This document shows, in pieces, positions 47,638-59,100 of a DNA stretch of 64,000 bases (the first letter of the stretch is position 1; every line of letters begins with the position of its first letter). The stretch is taken from positions 248,001-312,000 of the forward strand of contig JBBELK010000683.1 in the NCBI GenBank assembly GCA_037783545.1, written 5' to 3'. The notes beneath the pieces are model-generated. The model saw only the letters and a list, made by a program, of their open reading frames with translations. It ran no database searches and was not told the origin of the DNA. The DNA comes from Henricia sp. BOLD:AAB3569 (taxonomy: Eukaryota > Echinodermata > Asteroidea > Spinulosida > Echinasteridae). A program made the position numbers and the translations under genes.

Positions 47638-48729
47638 CAGTAAACTCCGGCTAAGTCGGCACTCTTGGGACCCGAAAATTTGTGCTGACTTATGCGAATG
47701 CCGAAATCTACTGTAAGTCGTTATTTTGCCGACTTACACAACGTTACATGAATGGGCTATGCATATGGTTAATTGCAGCATGGAGGCTTCGATTTACCTT
47801 GGTTTAATCTCCTTGTTTTTGGGGTCAATTCCAGCAACGAAATCCTTAATTTATTTATATCAACATCGTGTTTTTATGGACACGCTAAATACGCGCGCGT
47901 GTGAGCGAGCACGTGTGAAGTTCTACATGTAATGCATGTGGGTCTTTCCACAGTAATGGGGTACATTTCTGTGACATTCAAGATCTTAGGTCCCAGTTCA
48001 CTTCAATTGTCTTAATTTTATCTTTAAATTATGCAGGTAAACTGAGGAAATAACTACAACATACATTTGTGAAAACCCCGTGCACAAATTCTCCTATAAC
48101 GTATGTGACAAAGACAGAAAAAAAATTCACTAAAATGGTCTGTCCACGTTACATACGTAAGAAAATTTGTACACTAGCTTTTCAAAAATGTATGTTGTGT
48201 CAGCAATTTCTTACCTTTTTGGGTAAAAGTTATCTCCTGAGAACAGTACAAGGAAATTTCTTTAATTTTGAGATAAACTAAAGACATCTGAAAGGAATTA
48301 TTGACTTATTTTTCAAATATACCCCATTACTGTGGAAAGACCCATGTACATGCATCAGGCGTACAGGGGAAACCCCTTTTTGAGTGCACGCAATCTCACA
48401 CATGGCCTAACTATAACATGACACAAATACACTGGCGACCACATGGTCCGTGCCAATAAACAGACGTCAGTTAGCAGTGTTTGTCTTTCCGCTTGACACT
48501 TCTTGAAAACCACAGGGAAGGAAATCGATGCCATTGTGTGGCTTTTTTAAGTGCCAACTTACACAAAGGATTTTGTATTGCATTTTGTTGAAATGGACCG
48601 AGAATAACATGCCGACTTGGGCGAAATGGCGACTTACAAACAAACATTTCAATGTAAATGCATTAAAGACGATCGGGACTTTCGTCGGACGGCCGACTTG
48701 TACGATGTCGACTTGGCCGGAGTTTACCG
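47638..48729. mobile_element. Pogo-like element with TA duplication, 1.1 kb, non-autonomous
   Basis: Starts CAGTAAACTCCGGC and ends GCCGGAGTTTACCG, with TA on each side (47636-47637, 48730-48731). Several GCCGACTT/AAGTCGGC motifs occur near both ends, like transposase-binding repeats. No transposase frame survives. About 400 bp of its length is a nested element (47940-48343), leaving some 690 bp of its own. Confidence 0.75.
47940..48343. mobile_element. GGGTC-ended MITE nested in the pogo-like element, 4-bp duplication (ATGT)
   Basis: Starts GGGTCTTTCCACAGTAATGG and ends with the reverse complement CCATTACTGTGGAAAGACCC. The flanking ATGT (47936-47939 and 48344-48347) is a direct 4-bp repeat. 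Shares the GGGTCTTTC terminus and 4-bp target duplication with 27095-27339. No coding region. Confidence 0.8.
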
Positions 48730-48876
48730 TAGTTATCTTTTTGAATGATGCAGCATAACCAGAAATCAGTAGTGAATTCACGCCCATTAAAATGCAAAAC
48801 TGTAATGGACATTCTGGGCAGCAACCAAATACTTTTGGGTACTTTCCGGAATTTCCATTCTACTTTTGTATTTAAA

Positions 48877-49007
48877 AGGCAGAGGCTCGTCAATGCGCGC
48901 GAGGCCAAATTTTTGCGACGTAATACGCAGCTCCATGCCTTTGCTATGGAGCTGCGTATTTCGTAGCACGAATTTGGCCTCACTCGCGCATTGACGAGCC
49001 TCTGCCT
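48877..49007. mobile_element. TTAA hairpin MITE (family A), copy 3
   Basis: Left TTAA at 48872-48875; ends AGGCAGAGGCTCGTCAATG and CATTGACGAGCCTCTGCCT. Core ATACGCAGCTCCATG / CATGGAGCTGCGTAT. The right flank is TGAA, a one-base departure from TTAA. Confidence 0.85.
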
Positions 49008-49921
49008 TGAATGATCGTGTAACTGAAATAAAAATTTACAAAAAACAACTTACTAATTCAGAACTGTTCCGGGCCAAAATCAGTCGATACTTCTGACTTC
49101 TGTAGCAGACTGCTGCCAGATGTAAACCTGAAAAAAAATGATTAGGAATTGTAAATTTAACAGAAAATGTAACCTGGCAGGGGTCACCCTTTTAGCAGAT
49201 GCCACTCTGCCAAACAATAATTTTGACTCTTGGAGAACACTACACGTAAGTAGACCTCTTTTAAATATTGAGTATTATTTGTGTCAATTGACTGGCCATT
49301 TAAGCTATACAAGACCAAGATTGAGCTATTTAAAGGTTTACTCTAGTACTGTGTAATGTGGATTAGAACAGTAACATTTATCCTGTGTCTTACCTGAGAA
49401 TATTATAGCCAGGAAGAATTGATTGTTCACTGAAGCTGTCTCCAAACTCATGAGATGCCAAAAGCGCAAGCAGCAGGCAGCGGGCAGCAAGCAGCGCAAT
49501 TTTTACAAGCGCCACCGTGCAGCGTAAAAAACGACTCCATGCGCAAAACAAAATATTTGCTTCCTTCGTCGAAATGCCACATACCAAGCAGTGGCTTCCG
49601 AGTTCTACGCAGTTAGCTTCTGCACATGCTTGCTTCACACTACTGCACGACAATTTTTAAAACCGACTCCGCAAATTTGCAATGTTCGCCGCAGCTTTTG
49701 CGCATGTTCGCCTCACGCAATGAGCAGTACAATTTCAGAAACCAAATCTAACACTAGTACACGTTGCAATATTTCAACAAGGGCACATTTTCATTTCAGT
49801 TGAGCCGCTAATAAAAATAATTTCATTAGTGCTGGAAATTCCCAAAACAAAGTGGGCCATCACATAAACTTTGAATTTAAAACTGCAACGCAATTTTTTT
49901 TCTTCAGCCGTTATTGGTAAA
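49008..49921. other. No gene recognised
   Basis: Frames here have no domain support, and I identified no repeat copies. Confidence 0.4.
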
Positions 49922-50089
49922 TAGACAGCCAAAGTGTGACGTGTGTTGCTATGGTAATTGGCTCTAAAGATCATGGCCGTCGGAAAATGGACCATTGCAA
50001 AAGCAGAGGGACATGGTTCAGTGATTTTTAGTGTAGAGCCATTGCCTAAAAAACTTAACAAAAGATGACGTATTCACTTCGGCAGTCCA
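49922..50089. mobile_element. TAGACAGCC(G/A)AAGTG MITE, copy 2
   Basis: Ends TAGACAGCCAAAGTGTGACG and CACTTCGGCAGTCCA. The interior shares CATGGCCGTCGGAAAA and AGTGATTTTTA with copy 1 at 28315-28473. Confidence 0.8.
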
Positions 50090-50633
50090 TATGCGCACTT
50101 CTCCCATTTCATTGAAGTTTAAAAACTGCTACATGTACAGATTGAGAGTTGAATCCGGAGTTGTGTAATAAATACCGCGCCGCTTACGCCATTTGCAGCT
50201 TGCAGCATGCAGCGCAGCAAATACGTTTGAGTTCAATCCATGGCTTCATAAACTTAGACAGCAAACCAAGAAATAGTCACTTACAAATCGCACGCTTTGT
50301 AAACAAGGACATGGGTAAAATTCCCCTTTTCGGACACCACTAGATTTTCTTGTGATCTTTAATAACATTTCTTTAAAGATGAAATGTTACTCGTTAGAAA
50401 AAAATTATTTCCCGTGGACTTTGGGAAAAACTACTCTACACACTCGCTAGTTTAAACTCAATGCACCAAGTCTATGGTAGTTGGATCCATAAGCTGCAAT
50501 ATCGAGGGCGCAATCCGTGATAAACAAATTTGTGCATGCAAATTGTGACCAGTTTTTTTTTAGGCGACAAAAACAGTATCAAGAAATGTTTCATGTTGAA
50601 CAATTCATCAATAAAGGTATAGGCCGAATGCTG

Positions 50634-51215
50634 GACAACTCGCACCCGGGACAACTCGCACCCGGGACAACTCGCACCCGGGACAACTCGCAACCGGGAC
50701 AACTCGCAACAGGGACAACTCGTAACCGGGACAACTCGCACCCCTTTTGTTATCATTTTGTTGTAAATTTTTAAACGTCCTGCAAAAACAACCCCCCACG
50801 CCCCAAAAAAACAGCAAAAGTCAGCCAAGTTGCAACAGAAATCACGGCAACAATTTCGACAAAGTCCTAGTAAAAATCCCAGGAAATGTCCCGGAAAGTT
50901 GTGGAAGAATGTGGCTAAAATCGTGACAAAAGGATTTCAGAAAGGGCCGGCAAAAGTGGCACTAAAATTTGCGCCAAAAGTCGGAATGTCCCGACAAATG
51001 TCCCGGTAAATTCCCGACAAAGGTCGCAGCAAACTTTCCAGTAAAAGTTTCGTTCCAAGTAGGGGCAAAAGTGCCGGGAAAAAATTATCTGCAGAAAAGG
51101 AAGTCAGTGAAACGCTTTCACAAAGTGGCACGCGCGTACACGATCATGACGATGGAAAGGGTTCGAGTTGTCTCAGGTTCGAGTTGTCCCGGGTACGAGT
51201 TGTCCCGTTTCCAGA
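50634..51215. mobile_element. Foldback-like element with opposed 16-bp repeat arrays
   Basis: Seven head-to-tail copies of GACAACTCGCACCCGG fill 50634-50744. The same unit returns in reverse orientation about three times at 51162-51215 (GAGTTGTCCCGGGTACGAG). About 415 bp lie between, with repeated GTCCCGGTAAA/AATGTCCCG words. TAGGCC flanks both arrays, mirrored. Terminal repeats built of tandem units are a mark of foldback elements. No transposase. Confidence 0.65.
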
Positions 51216-53079
51216 TAGGCCTACTTCATAAAGGCTTCATAAATAAAAATCGACCACTTAGCTCGGTACTATACCCAGTGTGAACATGACATAAAAATTG
51301 GTGTTTCAAACAAAAACTTGATAGGCCTATTTTCTCATTGCTAAAATCATGTTTCCTTAAACCAAATTCACACTTTCTGTGGCATTTATAAGTATTTATT
51401 TTTCCCCAAAAAGACCGGCAGCCATACAAACTGTATAATGCTCGATGACAATGCGCATGCGCAGCGTGCAAGCACGTTGCGTTAGCGGTTTAGTCGACAA
51501 TGGTCGACGGCCGCGATGATTTTGGTACGAAAAGGACGTGAAATTTTCCCGTATTCCAGTTGCACACGTTATCATATTTTGAGCCCATATGACGACAACA
51601 GTACGCTGCTTCTTATACAAACCTTTACGACTTAAACACCGAATTTTAGCGCTTAATTTCGAAGACTTGTTTTTGCGTCACTGGAACTGTGCCCTCCGTC
51701 GATAAGAAAATGGCATCTCTCACTTATCATGTGAGGTCTGGTGCCTACACGCCGCAAATGAAATAAGAGGTTAAGTCTGTGGCTTTGGTATGGGGCCAGG
51801 CTATATCCCATAATATTTATCGCATTGGGGTGCAAGTCCTATGTAAAATACATTTTAAAATGTGACGATAAGTAAAACAAATACTTAAATTTCCAAAAAT
51901 ATTCACCATTTCCAGATAAAAGATTACATTTTAACGTTTTGGGTACGTAATAAATTTGTAAAAAATTACATTGATTTTCCGCGAGGTATTTGTCTTTTAC
52001 GCAGAGTGGTTCCCCTATCTGTTGCGTCCCACGTCAAAAGCATAGACTGGTTTCACTATCTCGTCATTTAGGAGCCACAAATACACATGTAGTTATGTAC
52101 CTTTTTAATTTCCCCCCAATGATTACAGTTTTGGAGCATAGAATCGTTTTGCAGGAAATTATTATTTTTTCTTTGAAGATTGCAGTTTGGACGTGAGCCG
52201 TCACGTGACGGTTACCGGTCCTCATTTGTTTTTACATGTGGAATATGGACCGGAAACCAGTCTAAGCGGGCATTTTTTTTGTTTTTCGAAATTAGTAAAA
52301 TCAATGCGATCAAAGAAAAGCGAATACATTACATGTATCTCGTCCAGTTATGATGTTCATCAGGCAGACTAAGATTTGTGATAATGGTAAAGTGCCATAA
52401 TCGTAACTTATCAATTTTGCAGCAAAGGAATATAAACCAAAATATTGTACGTGAATTGACAAGAAGAATAAACATCGAGTTTCAAACGTTTATAGCAGTG
52501 AAACTACCCGGTAATTGTATATCCCCTTCAGTCACAGGAATTTCACAATCGTGATCGATTTCCTTGTCCCAAATGCCTAATATGGCGCAAGATATATTTT
52601 AGACCGAAAATAAAAGTCCAACGTGGAGGAACTTATAGACTTCCTTCATATATGGTCCAACCTATAAAGCCGAAGGCGCGGGCCATTATCAGCGTCAAGC
52701 CCCGGCCCTATCTGGTTTTAATTTAAAGACCGGCCAAACCCACTTTTAATCCCATTCATTAATACCTTTTTGTGTAAATCGGTAAAACTCACCAAAATTA
52801 GCTTGTCGTTTCATTCACCTTTTTGCTTCATCTTGTTGTTTGTACGTTCAAACTGCTAGCTGTGCGTCGAGTTGTTTGTTCGATCGCGCGCGTTACGCGT
52901 ATAATGCATTGTGTACGCGCACGCAGACGACCCCGTAGATGTCGCATGCACAGTGCAAATTTTGCCGTCGGGAGCGTGCAGTTTCTGCGTGCGCGCGTAC
53001 GTGTACGTGTGCGAGTTCCATATACGCTAATTATAGGGCGCAGACAAAAAAGCCAGCCAGCTAGTTTTAAACACTGCAT
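51216..53079. other. No gene recognised
   Basis: CG/TA alternating stretches around 52880-53010 and unidentified AT-rich sequence. No coding support. Confidence 0.4.
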
Positions 53080-53207
53080 CAGGGCTGCTTTCGAGCGCGG
53101 CACCAGGTGCTCCATGGTGCTCGCCCGAAAGCGTGTGTAAGCATGTGTGTGACGTAACGTTTCCACCACCTGGGAGCACCAGGGACGAGCGCTCGAAAGC
53201 AGCCCTG
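53080..53207. mobile_element. hAT-like MITE, 128 bp
   Basis: Ends CAGGGCTGCTTTCGAGCGC and GCGCTCGAAAGCAGCCCTG are perfect inverted repeats, with GGTGCTCC/GGGAGCACC further in. The CAGGG...CCCTG ends resemble hAT elements, but I could not see an 8-bp target duplication. Confidence 0.7.
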
Positions 53208-53866
53208 GTCAGACAAAAGAAAGTTCCGGGAAAAACTGGAACAATCACATCCCTGTTTTTTACATGTATTGTCCGAAGATTTAAAAAAAAATAAAAAAAA
53301 TTATCATTCGTTTAAAACCGGCCACGTGCTGTGTTCTCAGCCAATGACGATGCGTAAACTGTCTAGGTATTTATGAATGTTTTTGTACAGTTCGGTAAAT
53401 CCCATAGGAACTTAATTATTTGCCTCACACAGCACAATACTGACTCTGACGTCAACTCAAATCGAGATCGAGCCAAGTTGGTTTATTTCATTCAACGACT
53501 AAGATTACATTTCTTCCTAAGTTGCGTATACCAATTATTAATTATGGCAAAAATATCGAATGCATACATGTACATACTACAGTGTAGGTCCAATTTGTGC
53601 AAATATTACATTATTTATGTACATCACCTCTCTGAAACTGTACAACTATGACCGTCTGAAAAAAGTCACAATTGAACGCACGCACAATGCCACATTTGTT
53701 CTTGAAAATAATTGCACATGCTTTTCTATAAAATGACATGTACATTGAACACAAAGGCACTTGCTCACTTGTACTAATACAATGTCACTTTTTATATAGT
53801 ACATGTACTTGCTTACATGTAGTTTTGATGTTGATATAATTTTTCACATCTTTGGTACAATTTTAA
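53208..53866. other. No gene recognised
   Basis: AT-rich sequence with several ACATGTA words; nothing else. Confidence 0.4.
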
Positions 53867-54349
53867 AGGGCAACTGAATTGAAATGCCTAATAAACTTTA
53901 TGCAGAGTTATTACTGTTAATTTTGATGCCCCCATCAATAAAAGGTGGCATTTCTTTACAAAAACTCACAGAAAGAGGGCGCTATCACTTTAGAAACACA
54001 CCGCAGAAAAGCATAGAAAAACATACTTCAAACTGGAATTGTGGAAAATTTCTCAGTTTCCAGCCTTGGTTTGTTCATTGTTTACAACAGGCAACACGTA
54101 AAACAAACCTAAACAACCAAGGGTTACACAAGTTTCAGCAAGTTGGAGAAAATACTAAAACTTTTGTGCGCTGTTAAGAGATTTTCCTGTTTGCCTAATG
54201 TGACATCAAAACTTTGCTCATGAATATGTAAATCATTAGCATAAAAGTCAAAAACCTTGATTTTAACCCCCAAAACAACTTGCAAGTAGGTTTTTTTCAA
54301 GTAGTTCCATAGCATATCATTGACAAAAAAATACCATTTCAGGGGCCCT
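53867..54349. mobile_element. TTAA-flanked MITE, AGGGCAACTGAA family
   Basis: TTAA (53863-53866) then AGGGCAACTGAATTGAAATG; the right end CATTTCAGGGGCCCT is followed by TTAA (54350-54353). The TIRs are short and imperfect. An open frame of 97 codons inside has no domain. Confidence 0.6.
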
Positions 54350-54413
54350 TTAAATTAAGCTCTCCCCTTGAACAATTCAAAATGTACAATTCAAAATGTG
54401 CTGTAACAGTAAT

Positions 54414-54583
54414 GCACCTATCAATTGTTCCCCCCGCCCCCCGGGCTACCCCACCTAAGAGGGGATTGTCACTTTTTGCATGACAAAATCCCCACCCCTG
54501 GGGCAACATTTAGGTGACCAAAATCCCCACCCTCAGGTGCAAAACACGGGGGGGCTGGGGGGGGGGAAACAATTGATAAGTGC
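54414..54583. mobile_element. C/G-run inverted-repeat element
   Basis: GCACCTATCAATTGTT plus a C-rich run at left; a G-rich run plus AACAATTGATAAGTGC at right. Repeated internal AAAATCCCCACCC. About 170 bp; the G runs differ slightly in length. Confidence 0.7.
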
Positions 54584-54736
54584 CTAAGGATCATACACAT
54601 TTGGATATAATTGTTTTCTGAATGGTGGAAAGACGTTTATATTTTGTTATCCGTTTCCTTTTTATAAGGAATCAATAAACGCACATTTACTTTTAATGAA
54701 AATTTGGAGTTATAGATATGTTTCTTTATATCTCTA

Positions 54737-54880
54737 TAGTGCCTTTGCACGGCGGCCATGATAGGGGGCAGTCACACTGTCACAGTAAGTCAAGCAGGAG
54801 TAGTCACTTTGTGGATCTATTGTCACACATTTAAATATGAAAATCTGCACCCTGTCATGGCCGCCGGTACAAAGGCTCTA
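54737..54880. mobile_element. Hairpin MITE, TAGACCTTTGCAC family, copy 2
   Basis: Ends TAGTGCCTTTGCAC and GTACAAAGGCTCTA, same core as 961-1103 (GGGGGCAGTCACACTGTCAC, TTTGTGGATCTATTG, CCTGTCATGGCCGCCG). Confidence 0.75.
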
Positions 54881-56176
54881 TACTGTTCATATTATTGGTA
54901 TTCCTAAACAGTAGATTTCCTAAAATCAATATTTCTTTTATATTTTTCCCACCATCATTGCTAACATAACTAGTCATTTACAATTTACAATTTTAATGAA
55001 TTTTGGAAATTTAAATTTCTAAAAATACATTGAGTTAACATGTAAATACTGTGGCTGTACCAACAATACACAGACTGTTGATACATTTATTGACAAAACA
55101 AAGTGAAGGCAAAGTAAAAAGCATCAACGCTTTAATTATTTGATTAAAATACACGACGCCAATTTGTAATTTAGCAGATTCACTTAGGTTTGTGCAATTT
55201 TTAAAAATCTGGAATGTAGTGATATACAGTACTACAAAAATATATTTTTACTCAATAGGTGCTCTACTCGAGTCTGCATTTCTGCATTTTGCAGCAATTG
55301 TGTATTTTGGCAAAATAATGATAAATTGATCCCAACAAAAAATTGTTTTAAAAGCCAATCAGAGGTAGTGCCTGAAAAATTTGCATGATTTTATGGAAAA
55401 ACCTGGAGGCATATTAAACTGTGCATGCTGGTATGGCATTTGAACACTGTTGATTTGAATTCACCTCTGACATATGAGAAATGTGTTGGCACATGACGAA
55501 CGCGAATGTGTGACCGATGACATGATGTTTTGGCGAGAGTCAAAACACCGGATGCTTGATGCACGACGCTCGACGCGCATGTGTGACAAGCAGCTGATTT
55601 CAGAAAAAAGTGCGTAGCTTGCGTATCTTTTGCAAATGGCATAAGCCACACCGCTTGCCTGTAATTATCCTACGCAATAAGGCGTTGCATAAGTGGGCTT
55701 CAGCAGTGTATATTAAAGTTTTGTGAAATCGGCTGCAGAACTTTAAGACTTCATTAATATTCAAATCACCCAAATACCAAAAACAAATGGTGTATATAAT
55801 ACACAAACCATATACCTTAATTTTCTAAATGTCACAAACTGACTTCTATAAGTTCTATATAATTATAGAAAAGTGTAAAACTAAAAGGAATACTAAAAAA
55901 ATTACAAATGTGAAAAAATACATATTAAAAAAGGCCACCAAAGTTAAATGTAAAAGCTGCATACATACCATAGGTGAAAAGTAATTGGGGGTGTGGGGGG
56001 TGCTCTGGTGGGTTTGGGGGGTGGGTGTGCATAACTAAATAAGCATCTCGATACAAAACCTCACACAACATGCGATACGTGAACAAAGTAAAAGTTTGGA
56101 ACAAAAAATTTGTCAAAATACCAAAGATATAATGTATACCTGCAAGGCTACATGTATATTGCAATGCAAAGATATT
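54881..56176. other. 3' flank of IP6K, no other gene
   Basis: No coding support. It should include the IP6K 3' UTR. A G/T-rich run at 55985-56028 is the only low-complexity feature. Confidence 0.45.
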
Positions 56177-59100
56177 TCAAATACTTTTCAAACCCTGGAT
56201 ATTTGTTAAGATTTGGACAAGGTTGCTGAGGCCATAGAGACACCCTTGATTCTTGGCCTCGATATCAGTAATGCTCTCTGGATCTCGTTCTGAATTGGCA
56301 AAGTCGATCATTCGCAGGTCAACGACCAATCCTGGTGAGTCATTGCCACTGGTACCTTGTATACAAGGACTTGCCTGGTTCCCCTCATACATCAGTAGTA
56401 GTGAAGTGCTCAGAAAGCTAACGGTCGTTACTGTGGAGACGACCCGAATCAAAGCGTTTAGCTTCTCAATGAAGGGTGACAGGATTTCTGTCCGGATCCT
56501 TTCTTCGGCGGAGAGGAACTCGCATAGCGCCCTCTGGAGGCCATCTTTGGCAAGGCGTCGGCCATCGTACTTATTGTGGCACTTGTAGCACCCTTTGCTG
56601 GGTTGATAGACCTGTGCATGGAACAGACACTCGTGTCATGAATATTCATAGCATATTTTGAAAACACGCACACACGTGCCAAATGAACACTCTCACAGAC
56701 ACCATATTTGTAGAAAAAATATAACTGCGTATTAAATGCCAAACTGTATACGTGTGCACATCATGGAAAAAGTTCATGTTGCTTATATTTGTTCGAAATA
56801 CGGCGCAGGCGATGTGCGTCACTCAATTTGTAGGCATGGACCTCTCATTTGAGAGAGGTCTATTACTGCTATGCAAATTAGTTGAAGTTGGGTACAGCTA
56901 CATGATCCGAGATAGAGCATTTTCAGTCTAACTCAATTTTGCAGTTAGCAAGTCACATACAGCAACCATATAAACCGTATCAAATAGCTGCCATCTTGTA
57001 GGGCAACTGGTCAACAATGTAAGCACAAAACGTGCAACCATACATGTCCCCAAGAACCAAAAAACTGTCCTACAAGATGGCAGCTATTCTATTACACCTT
57101 TTTCAGTCTCTGTAGTAATGTGTCTAAACCTAGCCCCTATATTAATGCACGTACTGTACCTGCATCCCACACAATCGCAATCCAAGTGTAGCCGTCGTCG
57201 TAGCAGCATCACGGTCAATGTGAAGTTGACGTTTCTCCTTGGAATGGTCTTTGTGGTACGTCCTCGTACCCAGCTTCATGTCTAAGATGCATGGAGAGTG
57301 GAACTGTGACGTCAAGTTCTCTAGTAGAATAAACTCTGTGAGATGCAATGGTCAGGAACAAATAGCAAACATAAAGGTGCCAAACCAGCGATAATAAAAC
57401 AACACCAGAGAGACAACACTTCTCTTGTGGGTAGAGCTCCGATTTGGGTTCCAAACTTTTACGAGATTGGTAACATGCATGGATTGTTCAAGTTTTCTGA
57501 AGTATTACTGCATCTACATGTATATGGCTGAAATTTCTATGAAGCATTATTCTTTAGTTATGTAATACTGTCCTTCCTGTTTAAAGGCCCATTGTATCAT
57601 TTGCAATCATTTTGTTTTTCATGAGTTGACAAGAAAAACCTTACTCAAAGTGTTGATAGCAACGGTGACAAACACCACATGAATTTATTTCTGTCAAAAA
57701 TGGTATTTCATGTTGGAAATTGACAACCGAAACTGGTTTTCTAAAAAAAAGGCCTGTGCACGGGACTCTTTTACCATTCACTTGTACACAAAATCCATAT
57801 ATAGATTTTCAAGGTTTACTGAAGCACTGATGCATCTACATGTAAGTAGCTAAAATTTCTTATTCTTTCTTAGACATGTTATACTCTTATTCCATGAATC
57901 TGTAAAAATGTTTTATCTTGGAAATGATACATAGAGCCTTTAAAGGCACAGGCTCGTCAGCAATGGGCATGCGCCAGTTTAGTACCACGAAATACGCAGC
58001 TCCATAGCAAAGGCATGGAGCTGCATATTTCGTGGCACGAATTTGGCGCACATGCATAACTGACTAACCTGTGGCTTTAAGTTTTTCAATCATGTAATCT
58101 GTCTTTAAGGATACTGTGGAATTTTGCAGCTCCATCTTCTCTGCGCATGCGAGCTAACTGAAGCCTATTAATATGCACACCCCATGGATTGCCTCGCTCA
58201 TAGCCATGACACATGGTCTTGCTCTCAGAATGATCTTCAAACACATCCTCCTTGAGGCGGCCATCTTGACGACGGAACGGCCAACTTCTGCTGCAAGACG
58301 TGCGTTTCAATTTGGATGTGGTTCTATGCTGTGAGCAATTTACTGGTCTCTTTCTATCCTGGCTGCACGTCGAGTCTGATATCCTGGCTCGTCCAGTGCT
58401 GGGAGATAGTGGACTTGTACCAGTCTGGCGCTGCGTTCTGATTGGATGAGCACAGACACTCAAGGACCCATCTTCCCCTTCTTGTACCGAGACATGTACA
58501 ACGCCTGAATAGGAAGACAATTATATTTAAACAATGAAGGAACGCGTTTTGTACAGTTGGAAATATATGTACGTATATGTAGGTAAGAGACCGATCCAGA
58601 AGCGTTCACGCCAACTCCCAGACATGAACAACGCCAGATTAGGTGGACAAAGGTTAAAATTGATATTTAACGTTTAAACAATAACGGAAAACGTTTTGTA
58701 CAATTGAAAATAATTATAGACCAAACCAGAAGCATTTACAGTCAGCTCTCATAAACTATGACCGTGTTTACACTTGATCCCGAGCTCGGGATCGAACACC
58801 GAGCTCGGGATCAGCCCCGGATCACAAATAGGTGTAAACGCTCTCGGAACCAAACTGGCCCCGGATCAGACCCCGAGATTTTGGTCTCGCGATGGCGGAG
58901 GGTTCGATCCCGAGCTCGGGATCAGTTTGCGGTTAGCTGGGCAATAAATCTTCCCGACATCCTGTTGCGGGCTAAAGCGCGCGAAAATTCCAGGGGAGCC
59001 CGCGCTCGTATTATGTACACGTGTACACGTAGTACATATACACGCACACAGCTGCTGGGTACCACTGGTTCCATGCATTGCAGGCATATATGCCTGGACA

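Noticed and set aside
50634..50744. CRISPR-like regular repeat
   Set aside because: Units are head to tail with no spacers, in an animal genome, with an inverted partner array.
58774..58922. GATCCCGAGCTCGGGATC palindromes as a transcription-factor operator array
   Set aside because: They recur with the ends of a mobile element at 61691-62146, so a transposon origin explains them better.
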